Assembly (NCBI GenBank): GCA_037952775.1
Contig: JBANAY010000004.1
Coordinates: 5,518,001 to 5,582,000, forward strand
Length of the DNA stretch: 64,000 nucleotides
From: Clonostachys chloroleuca
Taxonomy: Eukaryota; Ascomycota; Sordariomycetes; Hypocreales; Bionectriaceae
Direction of reading: 5' to 3'
In this document: positions 26,082-36,480 of the stretch, piece after piece
Numbering within the stretch: position 1 is the first letter of the stretch
Layout: every line of letters starts with the position of its first letter
Made by a program: the position numbers and the translations under genes
The notes under the pieces: generated by a model
Seen by the model: the letters and a program-made list of their open reading frames with translations, nothing else
Database searches by the model: none
Told to the model about the DNA's origin: nothing

Positions 26082-27658
26082 ATGCGTTTCCTCGATTCCG
26101 TCTCATTGTTAGCTATGACTTCGATCAGCCTGGTCAACGCTAGCAACTGCAAGCAGCCCCTGGTGCGCAAGGAATGGTCCGATCAGATGAACAGAAGGAG
26201 GTAAATCGATGGCCAGTGAAATCTGATTCGAATTCAGGCGAACTCTCGACAATCAAGAAAAGCAGTCCTATATTTCAGCAGTCCTATATTTCAGCAGTTC
26301 AGTGCTTGAAGACGAAGCTAGCCCAACTGCAGGGCCGCTATTCTGGGTCTCACTCGCGATTCGACGACTTCCAGGCTGAGCACATCACCCAGACTGACTA
26401 TATCCATTCTGATGTGAGCACCTATTGACCGCCTAAAGGTTCTGTCACCCAGCTCGGTCACTAAAGTTTAATACGGCCATTTTCAGCCGTGAGCCTTCGG
26501 CTCTTCGTTTCTAGTAAGCTGTTTTCTTGATTAACTGAAGCTCATGGCACCGCATGTTTCTAGCCCAATACGAATCAGACTTGAGAGAGCTTTGTGGTTA
26601 TAATGGTGCACAGCCGTAAGTCTTTTCATCTCCGTTCTAAATCGAGGTTGTGACTTCCTCACACAATGTACAGGTACTGGGGTAAAAGCTGGTTACGAGC
26701 CACAGCATGACAAGACGGCTGCTAACCGCGTCAGACTGGTCTCAGGACACTGCCTCCGTCGAAACCTTCCTGGCGTCTCCGATCTTTGACCCAACCACTG
26801 GCTTTGAGGGTATTGAAAATAAGTCACCAAGTGATGGAATACGAATACTTACTTCGATACAAGAAAAAGCCCCCTTTGTCGACTCATCCAATGCCAATGT
26901 CCGGCTTCGCGTTCCTGGCAGGACTGGCGGAGGCCTGCTTCCGTCTTTTGTCATCGCAACATTGTATGATTATTAACATATTCTCGTAGGCTATGTCCAG
27001 GATGGGCCATTCAAGAGTCAAATCGTTACATCCATGGAAGCAGTACCGAATACACTCCGGCCTGCTTGAAGAGAGACTTGCTCCCCAGCTTTGCATCGAA
27101 AACTGAATCAAGCGGCCGTAGACCGTACGATGGAAGCTTCCAAATTTTACGAGTTTGACCGTCGAGTTCAGGGCCCCATTGACATTAAGGGTCTCACTTA
27201 CCACGGAGGAGGTCACGTAGGCATTGGAGCTTCTCTCGGAGATGTCAGTATATTTCAGCACTGAGCTGGCAAGAAGTTTTCATTCTAACATTACCCCTCT
27301 CCCAGATTTCGGATATCTACTCTAGCCCTTGAGAGCCCTTTTCTTCATGCACCATGCCAACATGGATAGAATCTGGGACAATGGCAAAGAAAAGGTGAGC
27401 GCCCGCACTTTGAATTATGATCTATGGCTCTCATGTGGCTAACCTTCATTAGCCTAGAGCTACCGAAAGAAGGATATTGGAGGTCCCGACACCGGCTTCG
27501 CCTACCCTTACGACTTTTTCGGCGCCAACCTCCCCTACAAGAATGTTACCTTGTAATACAAGATGGAGTTCCATGGCTTGGTCCCTGGGGACAGCTTTGT
27601 CAAAATTCAAGAGGTCATGGATACCCGTGGGGACAAGCTTTGCTATACGTACCAGTAA
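26082..27658 (+). pseudogene. Tyrosinase (secreted type) pseudogene
   Basis: The reading frame can be followed from a signal-peptide-like start (MRFLDSVSLLAMTSISLVNA) through the two copper-binding regions of a fungal tyrosinase/polyphenol oxidase. CuA region: SRFDDFQAEHITQTDYIH, then WHRMFLAQYESDLRELCG and YWDWSQDTASV. CuB region: GLTYHGGGHVGIG and MHHANMDRIWDN. Typical introns survive, for example GTAAAAGC...GCTAACC...CAG at about 26672-26731. The gene is dead. There are frameshifts near 26175, 27110, 27335 and 27380, a 16-bp tandem duplication at 26262-26293, and in-frame stops near 27334, after the last intron, and at 27553-27555 (LPYKNVTL stop YKMEF). The last stretch ends naturally at 27656-27658. 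The intact family oxidises phenols to quinones. Confidence 0.88.
26262..26293 (+). repeat. 16-bp tandem duplication inside the tyrosinase pseudogene
   Basis: The unit gcagtcctatatttca occurs twice head to tail (26262-26277 and 26278-26293). Because 16 is not a multiple of three it shifts the frame, so it is one of the disabling changes or an early consequence of relaxed selection. Confidence 0.85.
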
Positions 27659-29091
27659 TCAGGGAGGCTTCTTTCCTTTGTATATTTAGTGTGAGAAGCA
27701 TGCCTAAAAGTTAAACCAAAAACCAATTAGACTCACAAAATAAGCAACAGATAACAAAAAGGTCCAGTATCTAATCAAGACTCGGAATGCTAGTTGCGAT
27801 ATGAGTTCTGGGAGGCCTGCAACACACCTCAACGGTCAGAAAGCCTAACATGAAATGAATTTCAGATGTGTCTAGATTCCCCGGAACAATCGATTGAACA
27901 TTCTACATCCAAGCGGCAATAGATCTCAGGCCTCGTATTAAATATATCGGTAGCATTCAATCGTCCACACGATCATAGATGAGGCTTAAATCTAGAGCAG
28001 ACTATTTCCCTTTCGCTTTATCTTGTGTTGATGATGGATGAAAAATCCACACTACTTTAGAGTAGTTCGGATCCAGCGACACTTTGATGACCATTTTGCA
28101 TTCGTAAATCTCAGAACGTTGTAACAAATTCAGTTGTTTCAATGTGTCGTAGGCAACGAAGATGAAGAGAGAGGAAATGCCCACGGATGAGCACAAACAC
28201 GCCTAAAAGGGGAAATAATAGCAATGCAGCTCCAGAATTCTGACTTTGTTGTGCATGCAGGCTACCACGATTACGCAGCGTTGAAAACCTGGCATGATGC
28301 ATCTGCAACATGCGTGCGTCAGCCATAGTCGGCACATACACAGCTCCTGCAGTAGATAGCCCTTATTTGCACCTTATTCCACCTCGTTTTGACTGACATA
28401 GTATTTTTGGGCAAGTGGAAAACTCGGGACCGAGCGTCAGAACAACGAGCAGCCGTAAATTGGAGAGGGGGCGGCCAAGGCCACTCTGTTCGGGATGGCC
28501 CATTGAGAGCGGTGGAATATGCTTCTTGCTTTTTCCAAGGTCTCACAGCGGGGGTAGGCAAACGTGGTTTACACCTCACCGACGTAACATTCAAGGAGGG
28601 GGTGGCTGGGAAATGCGAGCTGACGGCTGGGACGATAATGAGGCTGCATCTGACAACAGCACTGGGACCAGTCAATTACGCCACAGTTGACGCAGGACAC
28701 CGAAAGTAGATTGTACGACATGAGTTACTGCATTACCAGCCATTTCACAGTTGTTTTTATGCATTGTTACCGAATGTGCAGATGATGTTGCCCTCTCCGT
28801 CACAGTCACGGCTTCGCTTTGACCTCCATTTGGGGGAAATTCCTGCCCGAGCTGAAGCAATAAGATGTTACACGAATTATTAATGCAAGCTTCTTATTGG
28901 AAACCTGCAAGCCACTGTTTTACACACTTGTGAGGGGTTGGTACGCTCCGAAATTTTCCTCGCGGCCACTTTTGCTGAGATTCATCGAACGAGACATTCA
29001 TCGCCAGCAAGCGGCCAAACTTTCCGCATCCATTACATTTGTGTCAAGCAACATTGCCTCGATCTGATCTCGTCTCTCACTTGCGCCCATC
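27659..29091. other. Intergenic, no gene seen
   Basis: About 1.4 kb. The longest frame (28319-28675, minus) has no family-like motif and is probably chance. The last 150 bp should hold the promoter of the next gene. Confidence 0.5.
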
Positions 29092-31152
29092 ATGGCGCGC
29101 GGCTACTTTTCGCCAATCGACTACGTCCAGGGCCAACTGGTGCGGGAGGCCATTCTCGCTTTCGACCAAATTGCCCACGTTCTATGTGACAGGTCGCCGT
29201 CGTTGACGTACAAGGACAATAGCAAGCAGTGCCCAGCTCCGTCGTTCAGTATACCAGGACTGACAGCGAACCAGTTTACTACAGCGCTATGCTTTCCCCG
29301 GCTGATATCGCCTCATTTGAAGGAAGACCGATAGGGTTTGAACCGGAGGAACTGGCTGGCGAGAAGGCAAAGGATGCAGCGTACCTGAACACCATTATTG
29401 GGCAATGTATCGAGCGTTTCGAGAGGACGATCGACATCTACAGCTGCCTGCTCCAGCCTGACTCTCATTTCTGCTCCGAAGAACCAGCTACTGCATCGGC
29501 TCCAGCTGAGGAAGACCAGGTGCCGGCATCGCCATCGCCGGCGAAGAACGAACATGAACAGTCGGATTCATCTAGTTCACGATATGCCACTCCCGCCCAG
29601 CCTGACACAAGCCCAGAAGTCACCAACAATCGAGCTTCAGTCGTCGAACTCAGCGAACCCGAGTCGCCACGAACAGTGACCACCATCAACTTTGACGACG
29701 TGTATCGAGGCGGCACATCCGCGACGACGCATTTCATTCTCGACTACGAATACTCTCTCAAAGCTGCACCGAATGTCAGTGGACGCTGGTGGATTCTGCG
29801 CTGCGAGCAGTGCGACTGGCACGGCCTGTCCGAGAGACCCGGGACATTTCACATGGAGCTCCATCCTGAGTTGCGGATTGACGACCTGGAATCGGCGGTC
29901 GAGGCATTTGGAGTGCTCGTTCTCAATTGCACACCAGACCTAGCCGATACGAACAATGTCCATGTCCGCAAAGTGATGCAAGACCGGGCTTCCGAACCAT
30001 CCACGGCACGAGCTCGACACAAGAACAAGAGAAGAAAGGTAGTGAAGATCAGTGTATCACCCAGGTCGTTCACGGAGCGGCAGTTGATCGCCGATCCTTC
30101 TGTCGGAGAGATGTACCTCGCTGGATGGTCGGATGGTAAGCTGTACGGCGCCGTTGCTCTTCCTCTTGGGGACTTCATGCCCAGAGCCTCCATTCCAGGA
30201 AGCATGTGGGATTCGGGACTGCTGTCAAGCGTGCCCAAGTGCTATCGAATCAACAAAAAGTCGCGTCACTTCTCTTGGGCCGAGGGCTACGAAGACGGCG
30301 GTACAAGTGTGGGCTTTCGGCAATTCCCGCTGTTCTACTTTGACAATCCAAAAGTAGAAGACGGACACGTTGGCTGGGCATATGCGCACGACCTCCACCC
30401 ATTCGACTTGGCCAAGATAGATTCAGGCCTTACAAGACCTGCCGCCTTGTATGCCAAGCACTATAAACATTCGCACCATACACCGTTTAGCCATGGTAGG
30501 TTTGCTCCAGGCAGATACAGTTCCTCAGCGGTAAATGAATATTGCTAATACATCCTCTGTAGAGCTTTTTTCGCACCACCACGGCCAAATTAAACCTATT
30601 ACTGAACACATCCTAAGCCCCAAGCACTCGGGAGGGGAGAAGAGCAGCAGTGCCTCTCCCACTCCCCAGACCACATCGACAGAGGCAGATACGGAGATAG
30701 GCCACGGCAAGAAAATAGTTGACGGACAAGGCTGTACGCCATCATCCGATGGTTCCAGGCACTCTTTCGAACCCCTCTTCGAGTCTCAACAGCAGACCGA
30801 AGATGCTGCCTTCGATAGTCAGACTTACAATTCACCAGTCTCGATCTACGGTACCTTTCGACGGAGTGTTACCATTGAGCAAGGAATATCTCTGCCAGAT
30901 GCCCAGATGACGCCGCTTGGAGAGCCTGAAGATGAGGCCATCCATCAAGCTGTGCAGCCAAGTGACTGCCAACCGTTTGCGACGATCAAGACCGAACCGT
31001 GGGATATGCTCGGTGAAACACAGGATGGAACGCCTTTCACCGACGCAATGGAAAACAGGGTTCCCACACCTCAATTCTTTAGCCAGCTTACTAGCGAGGA
31101 TTGGATGATTCAGCAAGATGGGGACGAGCGATACAACGATGGCGGTTTTTAG
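29092..31152 (+). CDS. Uncharacterised fungal protein with CxxC-HxxxH motif, likely nuclear
   Basis: The start at 29092 (MARGYFSPIDYVQGQLVREA) reads in one frame to about 29225. The main body (SSVVQYTRTDSEPVYYSAML onward) is in another frame to 30495, joined by an intron (30496-30562, GTAGGT...TAG) to 30563-31152. The first frame change is either a very short 44-nt intron with poor ends or one missing G near 29226; continuous reading through SKAVPSSVV favours the latter. The body has an acidic, Ser-rich stretch. It then has RWWILRCEQCDWHGLSERPG followed by HMELH, a CxxC...HxxxH arrangement like a degenerate zinc finger, and a basic patch KNKRRKVVK. The block KCYRINKKSRHFSWAEGYED resembles a widespread fungal family of unknown function. 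The tail is acidic. A DNA- or chromatin-associated role is only a guess. Confidence 0.7.
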
Positions 31153-32234
31153 ATATGCCTTCAGTTTTGTATGTTCATGGCAGCCTCTGACAAGACTGAT
31201 CGTAGTCTATCTTGGCGCTGATGCGCAAGAGACTCCTAGGCCATCAAAGCCATTTCAGTATTACCATCATGTGAACAGATAAGATGAGTTAGCGAAGCAT
31301 TCACTCAGCTTAGGAAACAATCTCAAGTCATGCTGCGAATTCTTGCGTACGTCATTAAATACTTAATGAGAACAGGTAGAGCTTGGTGATCACCAGTGCC
31401 CTGTTTGAATAGAAGTATTTGGGTGATTATTTACAGATTCCATCCGGGTATCATGTCTAAATTAATACAGGTACACACGTCGTAAGGTAACGTTCTCGTT
31501 ATGTCTGCCTTGGAGCCAAGGCGCCATCAAACAGCCACCCTGAGTATGAAGCAATTCAATCCGTAGAGCTCCTGGAGTAATTTCACCGCTACCTCAATAT
31601 CCACGAGATATTAGCCAAAGAATGCCAGCTGGCAAGAACCCAGTGTCAAAATTGGGGTCAGGTTCATCTATGTAGCTGATATACTAGGGATAATTGTAGG
31701 TTCCTGGCGACAACAACTTCGACGCCTGGGACTTGAAGATAGTTCGAGCTGCTTCTTTTGGCGAATGGAGTGTACCAGAAGGGCTCGAAGGGGCACTGCA
31801 CCATTCACAGAGTTCACAGAGAATGACTTTCTCGCAGTCGAGTTACGACCATGGCATCTCTTGGATAAAGACTGCCAACAGAAAGTAGAACCAGGAGCCA
31901 AGATTGAGATTCCCGCCTCTAGTGTAGGACGCCTTTCTCTGTGTACAATCTTCTTATGTCGATACCAGTGGTGTATCTCTATCCGGTGGGCTTTCGCTGA
32001 AACAAATGTCCATGGAGTGTTCTGTCTCGTGGCAGCTAAATCTTCATTCCCCGGTAAATCCTGGTCGTTAAGACCAGCTTGCGTGTCTCATCAAAGCACA
32101 AGTCGATCAAGACTTGACAAGCACTCAAGCGGAGCAACCGGCTGCTGAATGATCCGATGACAGCGGTAATTACTCTACCTGTACCCGACACAGTAGACAA
32201 AAATTGAAAACTGTAATCAGCGCAGACAGCTTTC
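31153..32234. other. Intergenic with a possible decayed coding fragment
   Basis: No full gene is seen. From about 31700 to 31920 the plus strand has a frame that reads like real protein (SCFFWRMECTRRARRG, FTENDFLAVELRPWHLLD) but has no start, partner exon or recognised family. It may be a relic of a larger gene. Confidence 0.4.
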
Positions 32235-33557
32235 TTAGACGTCCATGCACCCAGACATCATTGCATCGGTGAGGAGCTTCTTGGTCTTGTCCATCACCAT
32301 GATGACGGACGAAGGCCTCGTTGTCCACCCATTCTCGACTGATCCCAGCTCATGGTTTAGCAGATCTCGGAACCTTTGCTCTACCAAGAGCCCCGTCCAC
32401 ACGGTCTTTCCAGACCACCAGGGTTCGGTGGGTAACCCCAGGATGATGATGATTTGGGCCAGGTTGTTGCGAAGCACCTCCGAGAAGAGTGCACCTTGTG
32501 GGAGAAACTCAACAATGGGGATTCCAGCGAAACTAGCGTTGGCAGCAGGAGGGACGAGAGGCGCGGTAGGGTCGAGGAGACGAGACTGGGAAATGGAATA
32601 GAAAATCTCGAGGTGTTGGACAATCTGAGAGAAGCAGGAGATGACCAACAACGCCGTCGGGGAGTCAAGAATCACTCGATCGGCTTCGGGGAATTTCTGG
32701 GTCTGCTGCGGACTACCGGAAGTACTGCTATCACCAGTTGAGCTACTCGAGCTGCATGGGGGGGACTCGCTCATAGGATTATTATTAGAAGATAAAATGA
32801 GGCATCCACGGGGCATCCACACAGGTGGCCTCGACTTCACCAAGTCCTGTTTCGTTCCCAATATCTTATGGAGGGCTTTTATGGTAACAAGATAATCCTG
32901 CAGGACTTTCATGAGCGATTGATAAGGCTTCAGGGCATTGCCGTCGACCAAGTTGCAGTCGCAGAGAAAGCCCTCGAGCGTGCCACTAGCAGGCTGGGTT
33001 CTCATGGTCTCCCACAGCCCGTGGAGCTCCATGTTGATCCTGGAGAGAGAGGCGAAGTGGTCTTTTTTGGTGAGATGAATGACGGCCGTTTGTATGTCCA
33101 TAGGCGTCTGAGGTTGGAAGATGGAGGGAGCCTCGCCCAGCGGCAGCGAAGGGACTATCACTTCTTCAACAGGCTCGAGAAGGAAATCCGACACCTCGGG
33201 CAGCATCCAGTCCATCGACTCCATATCAATAGGGGTAGAGGCGGTCTGGTTGGCTTGCTGGTCGAGGATCTGGGGGTCGATGGCCACGCTCGGCGATGGC
33301 GGAGTGGCCACATTGTGCTGCAAGCCAGGCGAACCTTTTCCGGTCTCATCAATGATCGATTTGGTTTTCCCTGCCGAGTCCTTCTTCGACGGGCGTCCGA
33401 CCTTGCGCTGGGGACCGAGCTGGCAGTCCAGCCCCAGGTTCTGGCACCGGGTGCATTTGGCAGACAGGGCTGCTGGCCGCGTGCATCGGAGCTTTTGTTT
33501 ACGGCACCGCTCACACGCTGACCGCACTTGGGTCGGGTGCGGCAGCGAAGGTTGCAT
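32235..33557 (-). CDS. Zn2Cys6 transcription factor (AflR-like layout)
   Basis: A single uninterrupted frame of about 440 residues from the first ATG at 33557 (MQPSLPHPTQ). The binuclear zinc cluster is immediately N-terminal: CERCRKQKLRC, then AKCTRCQNLGLDC, with all six cysteines. A short basic linker follows (QRKVGRPSKKDSAGK), then Pro/Ser-rich sequence and a C-terminal helical region with leucine-rich segments (LVISCFSQIVQHLEIFYSI). This layout, without the large fungal-specific middle homology region, is that of AflR-type pathway regulators. A nuclear role is expected. The neighbour downstream is a TMEM53/PaxU-like protein in the same orientation. No polyketide, peptide or terpene synthase lies in the window, so a metabolite cluster cannot be claimed. 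The upstream extension to 33590 lacks an ATG. Confidence 0.88.
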   Translation of the reverse strand: MQPSLPHPTQVRSACERCRKQKLRCTRPAALSAKCTRCQNLGLDCQLGPQRKVGRPSKKDSAGKTKSIIDETGKGSPGLQHNVATPPSPSVAIDPQILDQQANQTASTPIDMESMDWMLPEVSDFLLEPVEEVIVPSLPLGEAPSIFQPQTPMDIQTAVIHLTKKDHFASLSRINMELHGLWETMRTQPASGTLEGFLCDCNLVDGNALKPYQSLMKVLQDYLVTIKALHKILGTKQDLVKSRPPVWMPRGCLILSSNNNPMSESPPCSSSSSTGDSSTSGSPQQTQKFPEADRVILDSPTALLVISCFSQIVQHLEIFYSISQSRLLDPTAPLVPPAANASFAGIPIVEFLPQGALFSEVLRNNLAQIIIILGLPTEPWWSGKTVWTGLLVEQRFRDLLNHELGSVENGWTTRPSSVIMVMDKTKKLLTDAMMSGCMDV

Positions 33558-33938
33558 GGCGGCTGAGCTACCCAATTTGACTCGAGGCACTGTAGGTGGT
33601 TTTCAGAAAAACGAATCTCAGTTTCGGTGCATTTCCAGAATGCAATCACTGGCAGAATGGATGTTGTCCCTTGACTTGGACCTACACGGCCCAGCCATCG
33701 GAGGGTTTCCGCCCATGCATAAAAGCTGTGTCTGCTCCTCCGGCGGGTTTTGCTCTACATAATGTCGGAGGGTAATTTGCTCTGTCTGGGATGACTAACC
33801 CTGTAAACTCCTCATGTCGGATAAACAAAACTCCCGGAGGAATTTGCTGGCTGTTCCGAGCTCCAAACAATGGACATGTTGGGACTGCCTTCAAGTTTTG
33901 AATTAGTTGATTCCTCATCATCTAAGATATCTAAAATA
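33558..33938. other. Spacer between two minus-strand genes
   Basis: About 380 bp. It holds the promoter of the Zn2Cys6 gene and the 3' flank of the PaxU-like gene, with nothing else seen. Confidence 0.5.
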
Positions 33939-34814
33939 CTATTTTCCGGAGTACTTTCCATCCCATGTCCCTCTGACGATGTCCCAGTATCTCATCTCAT
34001 CCTTCCTCGCATGCGATACGTGTTCCGAACCTCGGAATTGCTCTCTTCTGACCGTGAAACCGGCCTTCTCTGCCTTCGCTGCGTGTGCCTCAACGTCAAT
34101 AGCGCCAACAAGCTTGTCGGTATCGCTGTAAATGTAGGTTCTGCGTGTCTCTAACACGGTCTCGGGATCATTATGGCGATCGCCCCAGACCACTTGCATG
34201 TCCTCCCACACGCCCAGGAAAATTAGGGCCGCGTATGCCGAGGCCATTAAATAGAAGAATGGGGTCGCAAGAAACCGTTGTATAGGGGACAGGCCGACAC
34301 TTAGAAACGCCATTGCTCGTTCTATGCGATAAATAGACGGCGAGGAGTCAAAGATCGTGATGTGCAGAGGGATCTGTGTTGTCTCCCCTACCATTGCTGT
34401 TGCGGCGTACTCTTTATACAGCTCCGCCATGCTCGACGAACCGCCATTGGAAAAGATATGTAGCAAAACTTGCGCCGAGGAATCAGATGATGGCTTGGAG
34501 CCAACGGCAGCGCGGATAACACCAACAGCAGGTCGTACAGCAGGCCCAATCGTAGACGGGTTCAGGAAGAGCTTGGATGTGCTTTGAATCAGGAGAATTC
34601 GTGCTGCAGGGTAGTATTGTTGGTATTTAGCAATGTATTTGGCGATGTGCACGTCTCGCGCATCGGTCCATGAGGCAATGATGACGAGCGATGGATCAGG
34701 ATTGGCAATACTTTTGGAGGCGCTGGTTTGTGGCTGATAGGTTGAGACAACAGGCGAAAGCTTCTCCATGAAGGAGAGCGGCTTGACGCCAGGGCTTTCG
34801 GAAGCGTCTGCCAT
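33939..34814 (-). CDS. TMEM53/PaxU-like alpha/beta hydrolase-fold protein (DUF829)
   Basis: Single exon of about 291 residues from the first ATG at 34814 (MADASESPGVKPLSF). The sequence matches the DUF829 family (animal TMEM53, fungal PaxU): LVIIASWTDARDVHIAKYIA near the N-terminus, HIFSNGGSSSMAELYKEY at the place of a nucleophile elbow, then FDSSPS, a hydrophobic segment around YLMASAYAALIFLGVW, and DTDKLVGAIDVEAHAAKA with the late acidic and His region (GSEHVSHARKDEMRYW). PaxU-type genes were named from an indole-diterpene cluster, but the family is widespread and no such cluster is present here. The reaction is unknown. One predicted membrane segment suggests the nuclear envelope or ER, as for TMEM53. 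Confidence 0.88.
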   Translation of the reverse strand: MADASESPGVKPLSFMEKLSPVVSTYQPQTSASKSIANPDPSLVIIASWTDARDVHIAKYIAKYQQYYPAARILLIQSTSKLFLNPSTIGPAVRPAVGVIRAAVGSKPSSDSSAQVLLHIFSNGGSSSMAELYKEYAATAMVGETTQIPLHITIFDSSPSIYRIERAMAFLSVGLSPIQRFLATPFFYLMASAYAALIFLGVWEDMQVVWGDRHNDPETVLETRRTYIYSDTDKLVGAIDVEAHAAKAEKAGFTVRREQFRGSEHVSHARKDEMRYWDIVRGTWDGKYSGK

Positions 34815-35941
34815 GCTTATGAATCGACGCGTTTGAGAGGCTGTCAGAGCTACAGGCACGGTGCCACTTTATACTCGGCACTTCGATCAATCCACATGGA
34901 CTAATAAATTAGCATAGCTTGATGTTGAAACATGGGCGATAGGGGCTGGATCGGGGCAATTGAAATTCGTTGGTGCATTTACCTCAGAGGTTATCTCCAA
35001 GACATCGGCAGGAAATCGGCGGCAACGGAGTCCAATCCCGGCTCTCCTCCTTATTAGCAGCTCAGTGGTACTGCTACTGGCCCGACAAGGGTAAGGGCTT
35101 CGGTCTAACTCCCACGCCGTATCCATGCCTGCCACTGTGCGATCGGTGCTAGACTTCGGAGTGAGATATCGGCTGTGACATGGGGTATCTACGGAGACAT
35201 CAATGATGCTGTTTCTTATCTTGCTGACCCCATCTGAAGAGGTGCCAGACTTGTGTGATATCTTGGTGATCAGCCTGTTTTCCTGAAGGATGGTTATGTA
35301 CAGTGCTAGATCCCGCGGACGCTACAATTAACGCATCATGTAGAGATGCTCTGTTTTCTAGCCAAAACGTATTTGTGCATCATTCCCTGTAGATATACTG
35401 CGCGGGCCGGATACACTAAGCCTGGGTCATCTCTGATGACCGTAGAATCGGCACCACTACAAGATTACGGATGTCAACTGGTCTGTTGGTAGCGCACCAT
35501 TCACATTGTGGAATTATATAGGTATGTACGTAGTAGCAGTTTTTTTCCACAAAAAAAGAATGAAAATCACAAGAGGAGAGCAATAAGGATACTAATAGGA
35601 TACAGGCTATGTAGAGGGGCTGAGTTTACGTGGGGAAAAAAAGAACTGATACGTGAAATGGATGTGCTCTGGGCTGTTCGGGCTGACATTGAGGGTGCCG
35701 GGGGCAGGTCTCTGTCTGCCCAAAGTCCGCTCGGCTATTGCTGATTCAAGCCGGGATTTTATATTGAAAAGGTTCGCGATTGGACCTCACAATTAACACG
35801 TTTAACAAGTTTTACTCTTACACTCGTTTGATTGTTCGCCATGGATTCGCCTTCACCAGTAGACTCGCCCAGCACGTTACTGTCATCGCCAAATGAGCCA
35901 TCGTTCATGTATTTGGAATTCGGGAGCTCGCTGCTAACAAG
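34815..35941. other. Intergenic, no gene seen
   Basis: Gene-poor stretch before the tRNA. A 43-codon frame from the ATG at 35841 (MDSPSPVDSPSTLL) runs into the tRNA and stops there. It looks protein-like but is too short and unsupported to call. Confidence 0.5.
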
Positions 35942-36112
35942 GGCAACTTGGCCGAGTGGTCTAAGGCGCTAGACTGTATGTGTTCATGTACCTTCCAGTA
36001 CCATTAAGTATCTTTACTAACAACCACACAGCAAGATTTCAATCTTCTACGTACTAGTACGTGGCGTATTCTAGTTCAGAGATGAGCGCGCGTTCGAATC
36101 GCGCAGTTGTCA
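35942..36112 (+). tRNA. tRNA-Leu(CAA) with an extra mRNA-type intron in the anticodon loop
   Basis: Acceptor arms are 35942-35948 (GGCAACT) and 36105-36111 (AGTTGTC), paired with one G-U; the discriminator is A36112. The D arm (GCC...GGC) contains a good A box (TGGCCGAGTGG). The T arm is GCGCG-TTCGAAT-CGCGC (36088-36104), and a long variable arm (36075-36087) marks class II Leu. Anticodon stems are 35969-35973 (CTAGA) and 36070-36074 (TCTAG). In the loop, C32 and T33 (35974-35975) are followed by 56 nt (35976-36031) starting GTATGT, with CTAAC at 36017-36021 and ending CACACAG. Only then come the anticodon CAA (36032-36034) and G37. The ordinary tRNA intron (36036-36068, 33 nt) follows at the usual place. 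Removing both gives a standard loop, CTCAAGT. Without removal the anticodon slot would read GTA (Tyr), which does not fit the Leu body. No TTTT stop lies inside. Confidence 0.85.
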
Positions 36113-36115
36113 AAA

Positions 36116-36124
36116 TTTTTTTTT
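36116..36124 (+). terminator. RNA polymerase III terminator
   Basis: A run of nine T residues starts four bases after the tRNA discriminator base, the normal Pol III stop signal. It supports the tRNA being a live transcription unit. Confidence 0.8.
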
Positions 36125-36339
36125 CTTTCGTTTTCTTTCACTCTCTCCAATCGCCGCATTGGCCACTACAGTGTTCTCAAATACTGCCCTCGTCATGATG
36201 TCGTTTAGATGTTGCACCATTTCAACGATACGCTTTTCAGTCTCGTAAGCAGCGTGACAATACGCCGGTGGAATAGCAGCCCTGTGCTTGATTCATCTAT
36301 CAACATGAACAATTCGATTTGCGTAAACCAGGTCATACT

Positions 36340-36480
36340 GGCTCTCTCCAAACAAGCTCTCTCTCAAAGAATCCGCCACCGCGGCAGTGTCCGGCCGGGC
36401 CTCGCAGCAGGATGTCCTCAAGAACCTCGACGCCATGATCACCCGCATGCGGGGTGTCAAGCGCAAGCTGTCCCAGTATG
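36340..36480 (+). pseudogene. Fragment of a Fyv10/Gid9 (MAEA-like) gene
   Basis: One frame reads [20 protein letters not shown] and continues [17 protein letters not shown]. This resembles the N-terminal part of Fyv10/Gid9/MAEA, the RING-bearing subunit of the GID ubiquitin ligase, in front of its LisH domain. The similarity is broken on both sides: upstream bases do not continue the family, and downstream the frame ends after about 20 unrelated residues. No LisH, CTLH or RING part is nearby. It is best read as a gene fragment copied or left behind here, with the intact gene elsewhere. Confidence 0.5.

Noticed and set aside
28319..28675. Minus-strand open frame of 118 codons in an intergenic region
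   Set aside because: No recognisable domain or signal peptide and no partner exons. Its complement is equally open, which suggests chance.
26082..34814. Secondary metabolite cluster (tyrosinase, AflR-like factor, PaxU-like protein)
   Set aside because: No polyketide, peptide, terpene or prenyl transferase gene is present, the tyrosinase is dead, and the PaxU-like family is widespread.
35841..35971. Short frame MDSPSPVDSPSTLL running into the tRNA
   Set aside because: Ends within the tRNA after about 43 codons; reads like protein but has no support.
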